DNA of 64,000 bases, from positions 33,501-97,500 of the forward strand of contig NZ_JAYKZY010000001.1 in the NCBI RefSeq assembly GCF_035818615.1, in the 5' to 3' direction. Positions 35,038 to 44,541 of the stretch are shown here, in pieces. Position 1 is the stretch's first letter, and each line of letters begins with the position of its first letter. The translations under genes and the position numbers were made by a program. The notes under the pieces were generated by a model that was not told where the DNA came from, did no database searches, and saw only the letters and a program-made list of their open reading frames with translations. Source of the stretch: Sphingobium sp. CR2-8. Lineage in GTDB: Bacteria > Pseudomonadota > Alphaproteobacteria > Sphingomonadales > Sphingomonadaceae.

Positions 35038-35964
35038 TCAATAGCCCCGGTCACGCGCGACTTCGCCATCCATCGGCAGTCCGTCGGCAAAGCGCCGGAT
35101 ATTGGCGATCAGCGCCCGGGCCGCGCCGTCCGGGCGGGTCATGCTGGCGACATGCGGTGTCAGCAGAATGCGCGGATGCGCCCAAAATGGGTGGTCCGTG
35201 GGCAAAGGTTCGGGATCGGCTACGTCCAGAACCGCGCCCGAAAGATGGCCTTCGTCCAGCAGGGACAGCAGATCCTGCTCCACCAGATGTCCACCGCGTC
35301 CGACATTGATCAGACCCGCACCGGCGGGCAGGTGCGACAGCGTGTCCCGGCACAAAATGCCGCGCGTTGCGTCGGTCAACGGCAACAGACAGATCAGGAT
35401 ATCGCATCGCGCCAGAAAGTTCGGCAGCGCCTCTTCGCCCGCATGGCAATCGACGCCGACTATCTCGCGCGGCGACCGGCTCCAGCCCGACAGGGCGAAG
35501 CCGAACGGCGCCAAAGCCTGCAACACCGCCTGCCCCAGATTGCCCAGACCCATGACGCCGATCCGCCGTTCGGTCGCGGGGACCAGCTTGATCGGCGCCC
35601 ACCGCCCCTCGCGCTGCGCTTCGCTATAATCGATCAGGTTCCGGTGCAGCGCCAGCACCGCCATCGTCGCATATTCGACCATGCCCGCCGCGATGCCCGG
35701 CTCGATCATGCGGACCACGCGGATATGGGGCGGCAGGGCATCCATGTCGAACTGGTCGATGCCTGCGCCGATCGAAAACAGGATTTCCAGATGGGGTAGG
35801 CTGGCGATCAGTTCGGCCGACGGGCTCCAGGCGGCCAGATACCGGATCGTAGCGGGATCATAGGGCTGCGACGGATCGACGAAATCGACGTCCGGCGCTT
35901 CCTCGGCGAAGATATCGCGCCAGACGCGGCCGCGTGTCGGATCGGATGTGTAGAGTAGGGTCAT
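35038..35964 (-). CDS. D-2-hydroxyacid dehydrogenase (GhrA-like)
   Basis: NAD(P)-dependent dehydrogenase of 308 aa, glyoxylate/hydroxypyruvate reductase A type. NAD-binding motif GVMGLGNLGQAVLQAL, catalytic Arg in NVGRGGHL, Glu in DVADPEPLPTDHPFWAHPRILLTPHVAS with the catalytic His. It reduces glyoxylate or related 2-oxoacids. It lies downstream of the TonB receptor on the same strand, but a terminator-like hairpin (35980-36031) separates them, so it is probably transcribed independently. Confidence 0.87.
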   Translation of the reverse strand: MTLLYTSDPTRGRVWRDIFAEEAPDVDFVDPSQPYDPATIRYLAAWSPSAELIASLPHLEILFSIGAGIDQFDMDALPPHIRVVRMIEPGIAAGMVEYATMAVLALHRNLIDYSEAQREGRWAPIKLVPATERRIGVMGLGNLGQAVLQALAPFGFALSGWSRSPREIVGVDCHAGEEALPNFLARCDILICLLPLTDATRGILCRDTLSHLPAGAGLINVGRGGHLVEQDLLSLLDEGHLSGAVLDVADPEPLPTDHPFWAHPRILLTPHVASMTRPDGAARALIANIRRFADGLPMDGEVARDRGY

Positions 35965-35979
35965 GGATGCGCCTTCGGA

Positions 35980-36031
35980 CAAAAAGACGCCGCCGACGCC
36001 CCCGGAGCTTGGAGGGGGAGCGTCGACGGCG
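35980..36031 (-). terminator. Rho-independent terminator of the TonB receptor gene
   Basis: GC-rich imperfect stem (CGCCGACGCCCCC at 35991-36003 against GGGGG-A-GCGT...CGGCG at 36014-36031) with, on the minus strand, a T5 run at 35985-35981. It lies 30 bp past the TonB receptor stop. Confidence 0.65.
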
Positions 36032-36061
36032 ATCGGGATGGGCACGTCCCGGAGGAGGATA

Positions 36062-38209
36062 TCAGAAGTTGAAGCTGGCCCGGACCGTATATTGCCGTGG
36101 CGTACCCGGCTGAATCCACAGCGCCGAATAGGAACTGGCATAATATTTCTTGTTGAACAGGTTGTTCACATCCGCCGACAGTTTGATCTGCTCGGTGATG
36201 TTGAACGACCCCAGAACCTTGGCGATGGTGTAGCTCGGCAGGAAGAAGCTCGTCGCCGTCTCGCCCAGGCGGCGACCGACATGGGTGACGCCCGCGCCCA
36301 GCATCGCATCATGTTCGCCGATGGAGAAGGTCTTGAACAGCAGGGCGTTGCCCTGATGCTTGGGAATGTTGATCAGCGGATCACCCTTGCGGATCGGAGC
36401 GGCGAAATTGGGGTCCAGCGCATTGGTGGCCCATCCGGCGTCGGTATAGGCATAGGTCAGGAACAGCTCGAACCCGGCGGGCAGCTTGGCGTTCAGGTCG
36501 AACTCGACGCCCTTGCTGTCGGCCGAACCGACCGGCCGGGAAAAGCCTGCGTTGACCGGATCGGTGGTCAGCACATTGCTCTTCTTCATCTTGTAGAGCG
36601 ACAGCGTGCTGGTCACGCGCCCGTCGGGCGTGACGAACTTCGCGCCGACTTCATAGGATGTGCTGACTTCCGGTTCGAACGGCTGCCCGTCGAAACCCAC
36701 GCCGCTGTTGGGGCGAAACCCTTTGCCATAGCTGCCATAGAAGGACAGGCTGCTGGTCGGCTCGAACACCAGGCCCGCCATCGGGCTGAACTTGGTATAG
36801 CTTTTGCGCGGGTTGGTGTTGTTCAGGCGCAGGTCGATATCCTGGCTGAAATCATCATAGCGCCCGCCGATCCGCACCTTGAACTGCTCGGTAATCTCGA
36901 TCTGGTCCTGCGCATATATGCCCCAGGCCTTTTGAATTTCGGTCGCATTCTGGATGACGACGGTCGGCGTGGGCGCCGGGATGGTGTAGTTGGGGTTGAA
37001 GATGTCGATCGCGTAGGACAGGTCCGTCGCGGTCGGGCGATAGCGGGTCTGGAACGTCTTGATCTTGAACTTGTCCCAATCGCCGCCGATGCGGATATTG
37101 TGGACGATCGACCCGGTCTCCAGCTTACCGCTGATCTCGCCACGGAACACCATATGGGTGGTGCTATAGTCGCGGTAGCGCCGCTGGCGGCTCAGGGTCC
37201 GGCCGTCATTGTCCAGGCGCTGGCGGCTCAGCACCAGCTCCGGGTCACTCGAAAAGCCCTCGAACGTCGTGTCCTTATATCCCGCGCCCAGCATCAGCGT
37301 CCAATCCTGGCTGAAATCATGCTGATATTGCGCCTGATGGCCCAGCACCTCCACCTTGGTCGGGCCGTCATTGGGATTGCCCAGGAAGCGCGAATTGGGG
37401 ATCGTGCCCAGATTATAGCGGATCGTGCCATTGGCCACGGTCGGGATGGCGACCACGCCGCGCTCGAACGGGACTTCCTGGTTCACATATTCCAGTTCGT
37501 AGGTGAAGATGTCCTTGTCCGACAGCTTCGCCAGGAAGGACGGGGTCAGCGTATATTTCTGTGTTTCCACCGTGTCGCGGAAGCTTTCGGCCTGTTCCGA
37601 CGATCCGTTGATGCGCACGGCGACGCTGTCGCTCAGCGGCAGGTTATAGTCGCCTTCGACCCGATAGGTTTCAAAGCTGCCGGCCGATGCCGCGAAGCTT
37701 CCGCCTTCCTTGAAGGTCGGCTTCTTGGTCACGATGTTGACTGTGCCGCCCGGTTCGCCGCGGCCGAAGAGCGCGCCATTGGGCCCCTTGAGCACCTCGA
37801 TCCGCTCGACATTGGATGCGTCGCGCGGGCCACCATAGCCACGGCCTCCGTTGAAGCCGTTGACCAGGAAGCCGCTCGGGAAATTCTCGTCCCCGGCAAA
37901 TCCGCGAATGGCGAAACTGTCCCACAGGCCGCCGAAATTATTCTGCTTCGACACGCCGCTCGCCAGTTCCAGCGCGGTGTCCAGGCGGGTGATGTTGAGG
38001 TCGTTCAGCAGCTTGCCTTCCAGAAACTGGACCGCCTGCGGGATTTCCTTCACCGGCGTGTCGCCGAAATATTGGCGTTTCAGGCCAGTGACGACGATCT
38101 CGCCGTCCGCGCTGGCAGCGGCAGGCGCCTGGGCCTGCGCGGCAGATGACAGGGCGATTGCGGCGGTGCTGGCGACGAAGGCCAGGCGGAGGGCCGAAAA
38201 TGTGCGCAT
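36062..38209 (-). CDS. TonB-dependent siderophore-type receptor
   Basis: Outer-membrane receptor of 715 aa: signal peptide ending AAQAQA, then a TonB-box-like GEIVVTG. The plug domain runs from about residue 50 to 170 (FAIRGFAG...VERIEVLKGPNGALFGRGEPGGTVNIVTKKP), and the 22-strand barrel ends in VRASFNF. The plug signature is that of ferric-siderophore receptors, but sphingomonads also use such proteins for other ligands. No siderophore genes are adjacent and no Fur box was identified, so the ligand is open. Confidence 0.88.
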   Translation of the reverse strand: MRTFSALRLAFVASTAAIALSSAAQAQAPAAASADGEIVVTGLKRQYFGDTPVKEIPQAVQFLEGKLLNDLNITRLDTALELASGVSKQNNFGGLWDSFAIRGFAGDENFPSGFLVNGFNGGRGYGGPRDASNVERIEVLKGPNGALFGRGEPGGTVNIVTKKPTFKEGGSFAASAGSFETYRVEGDYNLPLSDSVAVRINGSSEQAESFRDTVETQKYTLTPSFLAKLSDKDIFTYELEYVNQEVPFERGVVAIPTVANGTIRYNLGTIPNSRFLGNPNDGPTKVEVLGHQAQYQHDFSQDWTLMLGAGYKDTTFEGFSSDPELVLSRQRLDNDGRTLSRQRRYRDYSTTHMVFRGEISGKLETGSIVHNIRIGGDWDKFKIKTFQTRYRPTATDLSYAIDIFNPNYTIPAPTPTVVIQNATEIQKAWGIYAQDQIEITEQFKVRIGGRYDDFSQDIDLRLNNTNPRKSYTKFSPMAGLVFEPTSSLSFYGSYGKGFRPNSGVGFDGQPFEPEVSTSYEVGAKFVTPDGRVTSTLSLYKMKKSNVLTTDPVNAGFSRPVGSADSKGVEFDLNAKLPAGFELFLTYAYTDAGWATNALDPNFAAPIRKGDPLINIPKHQGNALLFKTFSIGEHDAMLGAGVTHVGRRLGETATSFFLPSYTIAKVLGSFNITEQIKLSADVNNLFNKKYYASSYSALWIQPGTPRQYTVRASFNF

Positions 38210-38541
38210 TATACTATCCCCTTATGAAGTCGCTGTTCCGGAAATGTCCTGCGAAACGGGGACCGGCTGCTTTGTTTTTATCTTCCGCGCGGACTTTGCG
38301 TCCTGTCGTCGGGCCGGGCCACGGGGTGTTCTCGATCACCTCTTCTTGAGGATCGAGGCTAGGTCGAGTTACGGATATATTACGTCAAACTTGGCGCATG
38401 GGACGGCGCAAAATTGTGAATCATGCGGTGCTACGGCATGAAAATGCTGCGCCCTGATGACGCATCGATTGTCCCGAAAAACCTGAAAAATGGCCGCCTC
38501 TTAAAGGAGGCGGCCATGCGACCCAAAGGCGTTGCCCGCCT
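38210..38541. promoter_or_regulatory. TonB receptor upstream region with strong hairpin
   Basis: This 332-bp gap holds the receptor promoter. At 38331-38357 a stable hairpin (CTCGATCACCTC / GAGGATCGAG, TTCTT loop) lies about 120 bp upstream of the receptor start and could be a cis-regulatory RNA element or operator. The end near 38486-38516 is the terminator of the gene on the right. Confidence 0.4.
38486..38516 (-). terminator. Rho-independent terminator after the DUF1624 gene
   Basis: Perfect stem TGGCCGCCTC / GAGGCGGCCA with a short TTAAAG loop. On the minus strand it is followed by T5. It lies 25 bp beyond the stop of the membrane protein gene. Confidence 0.85.
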
Positions 38542-39771
38542 TCAGAGATATTTGAGCCACCAGATGTCTTTCCGGCGCTGCTTCAACTGCGCGAACCATC
38601 GGGTGGGGACATAGAGAACCGGGATGAGGATGAAGACCCATATCCATACCCAGCGCAGATGATCGACGCCGAACACTGTGCCCTTCGTAGGACCGTACAG
38701 GACCAGCGCGACGTTGTAGATCAGCTTGAGCACATAGAGATGCAGCACATAATAGAACATCGGCGCGCCGCCCAGCAGGGCAAGGCGCGGCATCCATGGG
38801 CTGCCCTCGAACCGTTCGAACAGGGCGAGCAGCAGGCAGCCCGTGCCGATGGTCGGCATCAGGAACAGCAGCGAGGGCGGATATTTGGTCAGCGCCAGAA
38901 AGCTCATCACGGTACGGAGCGGCGTTTCCCCGACGAACCATGGCTTGTCGCCATAGATGTTGAGATAGCGGATGACGACGAACCCGACGATTAGGCCAAG
39001 CCCCAGCCTCGCCAGGCGGCGGATACGCGGGGCAGGGTCGCTTCCCCGCGCGAACCACGGCCCGCAGGCATAGCCCAGCAGGATCACGCCGATCCACGGC
39101 AATATCGGATAGGTTGTCTTGACCGCGATGCCACCGACGTCGATCAGCGACCGCTGATGCAGGACCGCCCAGATCGCATAGCCGGGCTGATCGGCGGTCA
39201 GCCGGATCGGGTCGAGCAGATTATGCAGGCAGACGATCGCCAGCCCGACGGCGAACTGGGCCGTGCGCGGCAGGTGCAGCAACGCGGCCAGCGCGATCAT
39301 GGCAATGCCGATGGCCCAGATCACCTGCAACCAGATCGCCGTGGGAGGGAAGGCGGGCGCCTGCGTCGGCCAGGCATAGCCGACCACGGTAAATTCCAGA
39401 AAAATCAGGAACAGGCCGCGTTTCAGCAGAAATTCCGACACCTCGCCCTTGCTGTGCGACTGGCCGTAGAGCCAGGCCGACAGACCGGTCAGCGCCACGA
39501 AGGTCGGCGCGCAGAAGGTTGACAGCAACCGGGTGAAGAACAGTCCCGGATCGGTCGTGTTGGCGTCCACAGGATCGGTCACCTGCAAGTGCAGGAACCA
39601 TGTCTCGCGCACATGATCGACCAGCATGAACAGCATCACCAGCCCGCGCAGCGCATCGATCGCGATCAGGCGGGCGCGCGCCTTCGCCCCGGCCATAGCC
39701 GTGGCCGGGACTGGCGATGCCGCGCCGGGATTGAACCCGGCCAGGGGCGCTTGGCCCGCAATATCGTTCAT
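38542..39771 (-). CDS. DUF1624 / heparan-glucosaminide acetyltransferase-like membrane protein
   Basis: Polytopic membrane protein of 409 aa with about ten hydrophobic segments. The N-terminal motif RLIAIDALRGLVMLFMLVDHVRETWF (residues about 35-60), with the conserved Arg and catalytic-type His, defines the DUF1624/HGSNAT-catalytic family of membrane acyltransferases. The acceptor is unknown. It is monocistronic on the minus strand, with its own terminator. Confidence 0.83.
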   Translation of the reverse strand: MNDIAGQAPLAGFNPGAASPVPATAMAGAKARARLIAIDALRGLVMLFMLVDHVRETWFLHLQVTDPVDANTTDPGLFFTRLLSTFCAPTFVALTGLSAWLYGQSHSKGEVSEFLLKRGLFLIFLEFTVVGYAWPTQAPAFPPTAIWLQVIWAIGIAMIALAALLHLPRTAQFAVGLAIVCLHNLLDPIRLTADQPGYAIWAVLHQRSLIDVGGIAVKTTYPILPWIGVILLGYACGPWFARGSDPAPRIRRLARLGLGLIVGFVVIRYLNIYGDKPWFVGETPLRTVMSFLALTKYPPSLLFLMPTIGTGCLLLALFERFEGSPWMPRLALLGGAPMFYYVLHLYVLKLIYNVALVLYGPTKGTVFGVDHLRWVWIWVFILIPVLYVPTRWFAQLKQRRKDIWWLKYL

Positions 39772-40117
39772 TCTCTGTCTCTTCCCCTGGTCTCCCCACG
39801 ATTGGCGCAGGAAGACATCCTAGTCGGATCGGCCATGCGACCAGTCCCGTTATGATATCCTATATCATTGCCATTTCGTCGCGGTCAATTGCTGCATCCC
39901 GTCACGATCCTTTGCGACCGGATCGACCGCGACAGGGGAGGGCAGGACCATGGCCAAATCCTCGATCCCAATGGCTTGTCTCATGGGGGTTGAGGCTATG
40001 ATGGCTACACGACGGAATGTTCCGAATATGGCGGACGACCAAGTGGAAAATGTCAAAAAAGAGGGCCGAAGACGCATTATGCGTCGACGGCCCCCGGCAT
40101 CCCAATTCTTAAGGCGT
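39772..40117. other. Intergenic region between DUF1624 and aldehyde dehydrogenase genes
   Basis: This 346-bp interval contains the DUF1624 promoter on its left and the aldehyde dehydrogenase terminator on its right (40055-40093). Nothing else convincing was seen. Confidence 0.45.
40055..40093 (-). terminator. Rho-independent terminator of the aldehyde dehydrogenase gene
   Basis: Two-step stem: GGGCCG (40063-40068) pairs with CGGCCC (40088-40093), and GACGCAT pairs with ATGCGTC inside it. On the minus strand the stem is followed by a T6 run (40060-40055). Confidence 0.88.
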
Positions 40118-41536
40118 TCAGGCGTCTTCCAGCGCCACCACATTGACGATATGCGCCTGGGTATATTCCAGCATCCCGGCTTCGCCCAGTTCCGACCCCA
40201 GGCCCGATTGCTTCACGCCGCGGAACGGGATGGTGGGATCGATCGCCAGATGCTGGTTCACCCACACCGTACCGGTGTCGATCTGCATCGCGATCGCCGT
40301 CGCGCGCGCGACGTCCTTGCCCCATACCGTACCGGCCAGGCCATATTCGCTGTCGTTGGCGCGGGCGATGACATCGTCGATATCGTCATATTTCAGCACC
40401 GGCAGCACCGGGCCGAACTGTTCCTCACGCACCAGCGGCGCATCGTCGTCCAGGTCGCGCACGATGGTCGGCGCGATGAAAAAGCCCGGTCGGTCCATCG
40501 GCTCGCCACCCGCCAGCACCGTGCCGCGCGTCTTCGCATCGGCGATCAGGGCGCTGACCTTGTCGAACTGCATCTTGTTCTGCACCGGGCCGATGGTCGT
40601 GCCCTGCTTGGCGCCATCGTCCACGATCGCCTCGTTGGCCAGGTTCGCCAACTCGTCGCAGAACTCGTCATACATGGCGCTCGGCACATAGGCGCGCTTC
40701 ACCGCAACGCAGATCTGCCCGGCATTGGTCATTGCGCCCTGATAGACTTTCTGCGCGACCTGCCGGGGATCGACATCGTCCAGCACGATGGCCGCGTCAT
40801 TGCCGCCCAGTTCCAGCGTCACGCGCTTCACCGTACTCGCGGACGACGCCATCACCTTTTTCCCGGTCGCGGTCGATCCAGTAAAGGCCACCTTGGCGAT
40901 GTCCGGGTGGCCGGTCAGCAGCGGGCCAAGCTCATTCTGGTCGCAGATGATGTTGAGCACGCCTGCGGGCAATATCGACTGTGCCAGTTCACCGAACAAC
41001 AGGGTGGTCAACGGAGTCGTCGGCGCGGGTTTCGCCACCATCGTATTGCCCGTCACCAATGCTGGCCCAAGCTTGTTCATCAACAGGATCACCGGGAAAT
41101 TCCACGGCGTGATCGCCGCGACGACGCCCAGCGGCGTGCGATGCTCGATCACCTTGTTGCCGCCCTCTTCCTTCAAAACCTTCGGCTCGGTGCGCATCGC
41201 GGCGAACGCGCGCAGGGTGAACACGCTGCCCATGATCTCGTAACTGGCCTGATCCAGCGGCTTGCCCTGTTCGGCGGTCAGCAGGCTGGCGAACTCGCCG
41301 ATCCGTGCCTCCAGCGCGTCGGCCAGTTTGTTGGTCAGCGCGGCGCGTTCATCGACCGGCATCGCTGCCCAGCCCGGTTGCGCCTTCTTGGCCGAGGCGA
41401 TGGCGCGTTCGGCCAGCGCTTCGTCCGCCTTCGGGCAGGACGCGAACGCCTCCGCCGTGGCCGGGTTCACCACGTCGAACGCGCTGGCGCCCGCCACCAG
41501 TTCGCCGTCGATCAGCATCCGATATTCTTGATCCAT
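40118..41536 (-). CDS. Aldehyde dehydrogenase, candidate vanillin dehydrogenase
   Basis: NAD(P)-dependent aldehyde dehydrogenase of 472 aa: catalytic Cys in NAGQICVAVKRAYVPS, Glu in LELGGNDAAIVL, PWNFPVILLMNKL and C-terminal FRGVKQSGLGSELGEAG. It is divergent from the FerC-like regulator gene and shares with it an operator-like element at 41637-41653. FerA and FerB chemistry yields vanillin from ferulate, so oxidation of vanillin to vanillate is the natural job here. The family alone does not prove the substrate. AAGGAGAG precedes the ATG. Confidence 0.82.
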   Translation of the reverse strand: MDQEYRMLIDGELVAGASAFDVVNPATAEAFASCPKADEALAERAIASAKKAQPGWAAMPVDERAALTNKLADALEARIGEFASLLTAEQGKPLDQASYEIMGSVFTLRAFAAMRTEPKVLKEEGGNKVIEHRTPLGVVAAITPWNFPVILLMNKLGPALVTGNTMVAKPAPTTPLTTLLFGELAQSILPAGVLNIICDQNELGPLLTGHPDIAKVAFTGSTATGKKVMASSASTVKRVTLELGGNDAAIVLDDVDPRQVAQKVYQGAMTNAGQICVAVKRAYVPSAMYDEFCDELANLANEAIVDDGAKQGTTIGPVQNKMQFDKVSALIADAKTRGTVLAGGEPMDRPGFFIAPTIVRDLDDDAPLVREEQFGPVLPVLKYDDIDDVIARANDSEYGLAGTVWGKDVARATAIAMQIDTGTVWVNQHLAIDPTIPFRGVKQSGLGSELGEAGMLEYTQAHIVNVVALEDA

Positions 41537-41636
41537 GATTCGCTCTCCTTCGTTCGGGCATCCACCCGTTGTCGCAGACTAGTCCGGCCGGGCCATTCCC
41601 TATCGCTTTCCGCGACGGCTGGCTGTATCTTCTATA

Positions 41637-41653
41637 TGTGCGCCTAGGATACA
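41637..41653. promoter_or_regulatory. Candidate FerC operator (ferC/ALDH divergent promoter)
   Basis: TGTGCGCCTAGGATACA, whose reverse complement matches the ferA-upstream element at 42148-42164 in 16 of 17 positions and fits TGTATC-N3-GGC-N2-AC(A/G). It lies between the divergent aldehyde dehydrogenase and ferC starts. Confidence 0.65.
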
Positions 41654-41679
41654 ATTTTGACAAGAGGATATCGTAGAGG

Positions 41680-42126
41680 ATGAAACAGGGGGCCGATCTT
41701 CAGTCGCTCGTCGGTTATCATATAAAGCGCGCCAACCTGCTGATGGACAATGACGCACGCACGGCGCTTGCGGATCACGATCTTTCGCCGGCGAAAATGA
41801 CCGCGCTCATCCTTATCCGCGACAATCCCGGTTGCGACCAGACGACGCTCGGCCGCGCGCTCAGCATCAACCGATCCAGCGTCATGAAGCTGGTCAACAT
41901 ATTGGCGGACAAGGGTTATGTCGAACGGCGGCCGGGTCGCGACCTGCGCACCAATGCGCTTGCCCTGTTGCCCGAAGGCGCGCGGCAACTGCACGCGATG
42001 CTGGCCATCGTGCATCAGTCCGACGCGCGCATGACGCAAAGGCTCAGCGCCGAAGAACGCACGACTTTGCTGGCCCTCCTCACGCGCCTGGGTCCGGCCA
42101 CCCCGTCGGCGGACGAAGACGACTGA
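41680..42126 (+). CDS. ferC: MarR-family regulator, FerC-like
   Basis: MarR-type winged-helix repressor of 148 aa: LADHDLSPAKMTALILIRDNPGCDQTTLGRALSINRSSVMKLVNILADKGYVERRPGRDLRTNAL is the DNA-binding core (residues about 25-95). In Sphingobium sp. SYK-6 the MarR-type FerC represses the ferulate genes and is released by hydroxycinnamoyl-CoA thioesters. Here it sits directly upstream of ferA and is divergent from an aldehyde dehydrogenase gene. The four matching operator-like sites in the window support the assignment by inference. Confidence 0.82.
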   Translation: MKQGADLQSLVGYHIKRANLLMDNDARTALADHDLSPAKMTALILIRDNPGCDQTTLGRALSINRSSVMKLVNILADKGYVERRPGRDLRTNALALLPEGARQLHAMLAIVHQSDARMTQRLSAEERTTLLALLTRLGPATPSADEDD

Positions 42127-42147
42127 CACGGACGGGGTTGCGTTAAA

Positions 42148-42164
42148 TGTATCCTTGGCGCACA
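42148..42164. promoter_or_regulatory. Candidate FerC operator upstream of ferA
   Basis: TGTATCCTTGGCGCACA, 57 bp before the ferA start and downstream of the ferC stop. Fits the TGTATC-N3-GGC-N2-AC(A/G) pattern shared with three other sites, so ferA appears to have its own regulated promoter. Confidence 0.65.
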
Positions 42165-42221
42165 ATCCATCTATAGCAGGCGTCCGAATCGACAGTGGTA
42201 TTTGCCGGACGAAGGAGATGG

Positions 42222-44375
42222 ATGCGCATGACGGAAGCCCGTTACACGGATGAACCTGATGTTCTGGACCGGACTTTGCCGTCCGCGTCGCTGGACTGCC
42301 TTTTGCGCCCGCGATCGGTCGCCATCATCGGCGCATCCGACAAGCCCGGCGCACTGGGCGCTTCGGTGCTGGCCAACCTGGTTCGTCAGGGCTTCGACGG
42401 CGACATCCATCTGGTCAATCCCAAGCGTACCGACATTGGCGGGCGGCCCTGTATCGCGTCGGTCGATGACCTGCCGACAGGTGTCCATGTCGCTGTTCTT
42501 GCGATCCCGCGAGCTGGCGTGCTGGACACCATTCGTGGCCTGGCGCGCAAGGGGGTCGGCGCTGCCGTCATCTTTTCCGCCGGTTTTGCGGAGGATGGTC
42601 CGCAGGGCCTGGCCGACCAGCAGGAAATCGCCTGCATCGCCCGCGAAAGCGGGATGGTGGTCGAAGGGCCGAACTGCCTCGGCCTCGTCAATTTCCGCGA
42701 CAATGTCTCGCTGACCTTCATCGAAATGCCGGAAGCCACGGCGCAGGGCGACCGCCGCGTCGGAATCGTCTCGCAATCGGGGGCGATGGCCGCCGTGCTG
42801 GCGACGACGATGATCCATCGCGACGTGCCGTTGAGTTGCTACATCTCGACCGGCAATGAAGCGGCGAGCGGGATCGAGGATTATCTGGCCTATCTGGTCG
42901 ATCAACCCGATACCGCCGTGATCGGCCTGATCGCCGAACATATACGCGACCCCGCCCGCTTCCTTGCCGCCGCCCGCGCGGCGCGCGATGCGGGCAAGTC
43001 CGTGGTGTTGCTCCATCCCGGCCGCAGCGCGGCGGGCGCTGCCAGCGCCGCCACCCACACCGGCGCGATGGCGGGCGATCATGCGGTCATGGCCGTCCAT
43101 GTCCAGCGCGCGGGCGTCATCCTGGCGGACTCGCTGGAGGAACTGGGCGATGTCGTCGAAATCCTGGCCCGCTCGCCCGATGCCGGTATCGGCGGCGCAG
43201 GCGTGATCGCCGAATCCGGCGCGTTCAAGGCGATGATGCTCGATCTCTCCGAATCGGTCGATCTCCACCTGCCGACGCTGACCGACGCGGACAGCCCGGC
43301 GCTGCGCGCGGCGCTCCCCGATTTCGTGCCCGTCACCAACCCGATGGACATCACCGCGCAGGGGCTGGTCGACCCGGGCCTCTATGGCCGTACCCTCGCC
43401 GCCTTGGCGCAGGACGACCGCATCGGCACGATCCTGCTCACGCTGATCCAGACCGACACCGGCACCTCTCATATCAAGTTCAAGGCGGTTCTCGACGCGC
43501 TCCAGGCGATCGGCGCGACCAAGCCCGTCATCGTCGGCGGCGTGGATGAAGGCGGCGGCGTCTTCGCAGAGGATCTTGCCGCCCTGCGGGCCGCAGGCGT
43601 CACCTATCTGCCCACTGCGGAGCGCGTGCTGCGCGCGCTGGCCCGCATTGCCGCCTATCGCAAGCGGGATGATGCATCGGCTCCGCTCGACGCCCGGCCG
43701 GTGCCCGACCTGGCGCAGGTCGGCAGCACCATCCCCGAACATCGGTCCAAGGCGATCATGGGCGCGCAGGGCATCGCCTTTCCGGCCTTCGCATTGGCGC
43801 AGAACGCGGCGCAAGCCGTCGCCGCCGCCGATCGCCTGGGCTATCCGGTGGTCCTCAAGGCCCAGTCCCCCGAACTGCCGCACAAGAGCGACGCCGGCGG
43901 CGTCATCGTCAATCTGGCCGATGCCGATGCCGTCACCGACGGCTGGGACCGGCTGATGGCCAATCTTGCCAACTCGCGTCCCGATCTCGTGCTGGACGGC
44001 GTGCTGGTGGAGGGGATGGCGGCCAAGGGCGTCGAACTCATCGTGGGCGCGCGCAACGATCCGCACTGGGGACCGACCATCCTGGTGGGCTTTGGCGGCG
44101 TCGCGGCCGAATTGCTCCACGACGTCTGCCTGCTGCCGCCCGACCTCACCCGCGACGCGATCATCGCGCAAATCCGTACGCTGCGCATGGCGCCCTTGCT
44201 CGACGGCTTCCGTGGCGCCCCCGCTATGGATATCGGCGCGGTCGCCGACATCGTCCAGCGCCTGGGACAGATGGTCGCCGCCACACCCGCGATCAGCGAA
44301 GTCGATCTCAACCCCGTGATCGTCTATCCGCAGGGGCAGGGCGCCATCGCGCTGGACGCGCTGATCTCGCTTTGA
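42222..44375 (+). CDS. ferA: Feruloyl-CoA synthetase, ADP-forming type
   Basis: Acyl-CoA synthetase (ADP-forming) superfamily protein of 717 aa, the family of SYK-6 FerA rather than the AMP-forming Fcs. Order: CoA-binding Rossmann domain (RPRSVAIIGASDKPGALGASVLANL, residues about 25-150), succinyl-CoA-ligase-like domains (GIVSQSGAMAAVL...), then a C-terminal ATP-grasp domain (GYPVVLKAQSPELPHKSDAGGVIVNL, from about 490). It activates ferulate and p-coumarate to CoA thioesters in the cytoplasm for FerB. AAGGAG lies four bases before the ATG at 42222; ATG 42228 is the alternative. Confidence 0.86.
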   Translation: MRMTEARYTDEPDVLDRTLPSASLDCLLRPRSVAIIGASDKPGALGASVLANLVRQGFDGDIHLVNPKRTDIGGRPCIASVDDLPTGVHVAVLAIPRAGVLDTIRGLARKGVGAAVIFSAGFAEDGPQGLADQQEIACIARESGMVVEGPNCLGLVNFRDNVSLTFIEMPEATAQGDRRVGIVSQSGAMAAVLATTMIHRDVPLSCYISTGNEAASGIEDYLAYLVDQPDTAVIGLIAEHIRDPARFLAAARAARDAGKSVVLLHPGRSAAGAASAATHTGAMAGDHAVMAVHVQRAGVILADSLEELGDVVEILARSPDAGIGGAGVIAESGAFKAMMLDLSESVDLHLPTLTDADSPALRAALPDFVPVTNPMDITAQGLVDPGLYGRTLAALAQDDRIGTILLTLIQTDTGTSHIKFKAVLDALQAIGATKPVIVGGVDEGGGVFAEDLAALRAAGVTYLPTAERVLRALARIAAYRKRDDASAPLDARPVPDLAQVGSTIPEHRSKAIMGAQGIAFPAFALAQNAAQAVAAADRLGYPVVLKAQSPELPHKSDAGGVIVNLADADAVTDGWDRLMANLANSRPDLVLDGVLVEGMAAKGVELIVGARNDPHWGPTILVGFGGVAAELLHDVCLLPPDLTRDAIIAQIRTLRMAPLLDGFRGAPAMDIGAVADIVQRLGQMVAATPAISEVDLNPVIVYPQGQGAIALDALISL

Positions 44376-44383
44376 AAAGGGGA

Positions 44384-44405
44384 GGGGCGGTCCCACGACC
44401 GCCCC
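44384..44405 (+). terminator. Hairpin terminator after ferA
   Basis: Perfect nine-base stem GGGGCGGTC / GACCGCCCC with a CCAC loop, eight bases past the ferA stop. There is no strong T-run, so it may be an intrinsic terminator of the weak type or a 3'-end stabilising hairpin. Confidence 0.65.
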
Positions 44406-44541
44406 GTCCTTCACGTCAGCGCCTAATAGCGCAGCCCTCGATGCGCGCTGGGACGTTCCGCCATTCGACATAGACGGCTCTGCGCTTGCTGCCCATCGAC
44501 GCATTATACCAAGTTGCATTGATAGGAACCTATAGCCAGTC

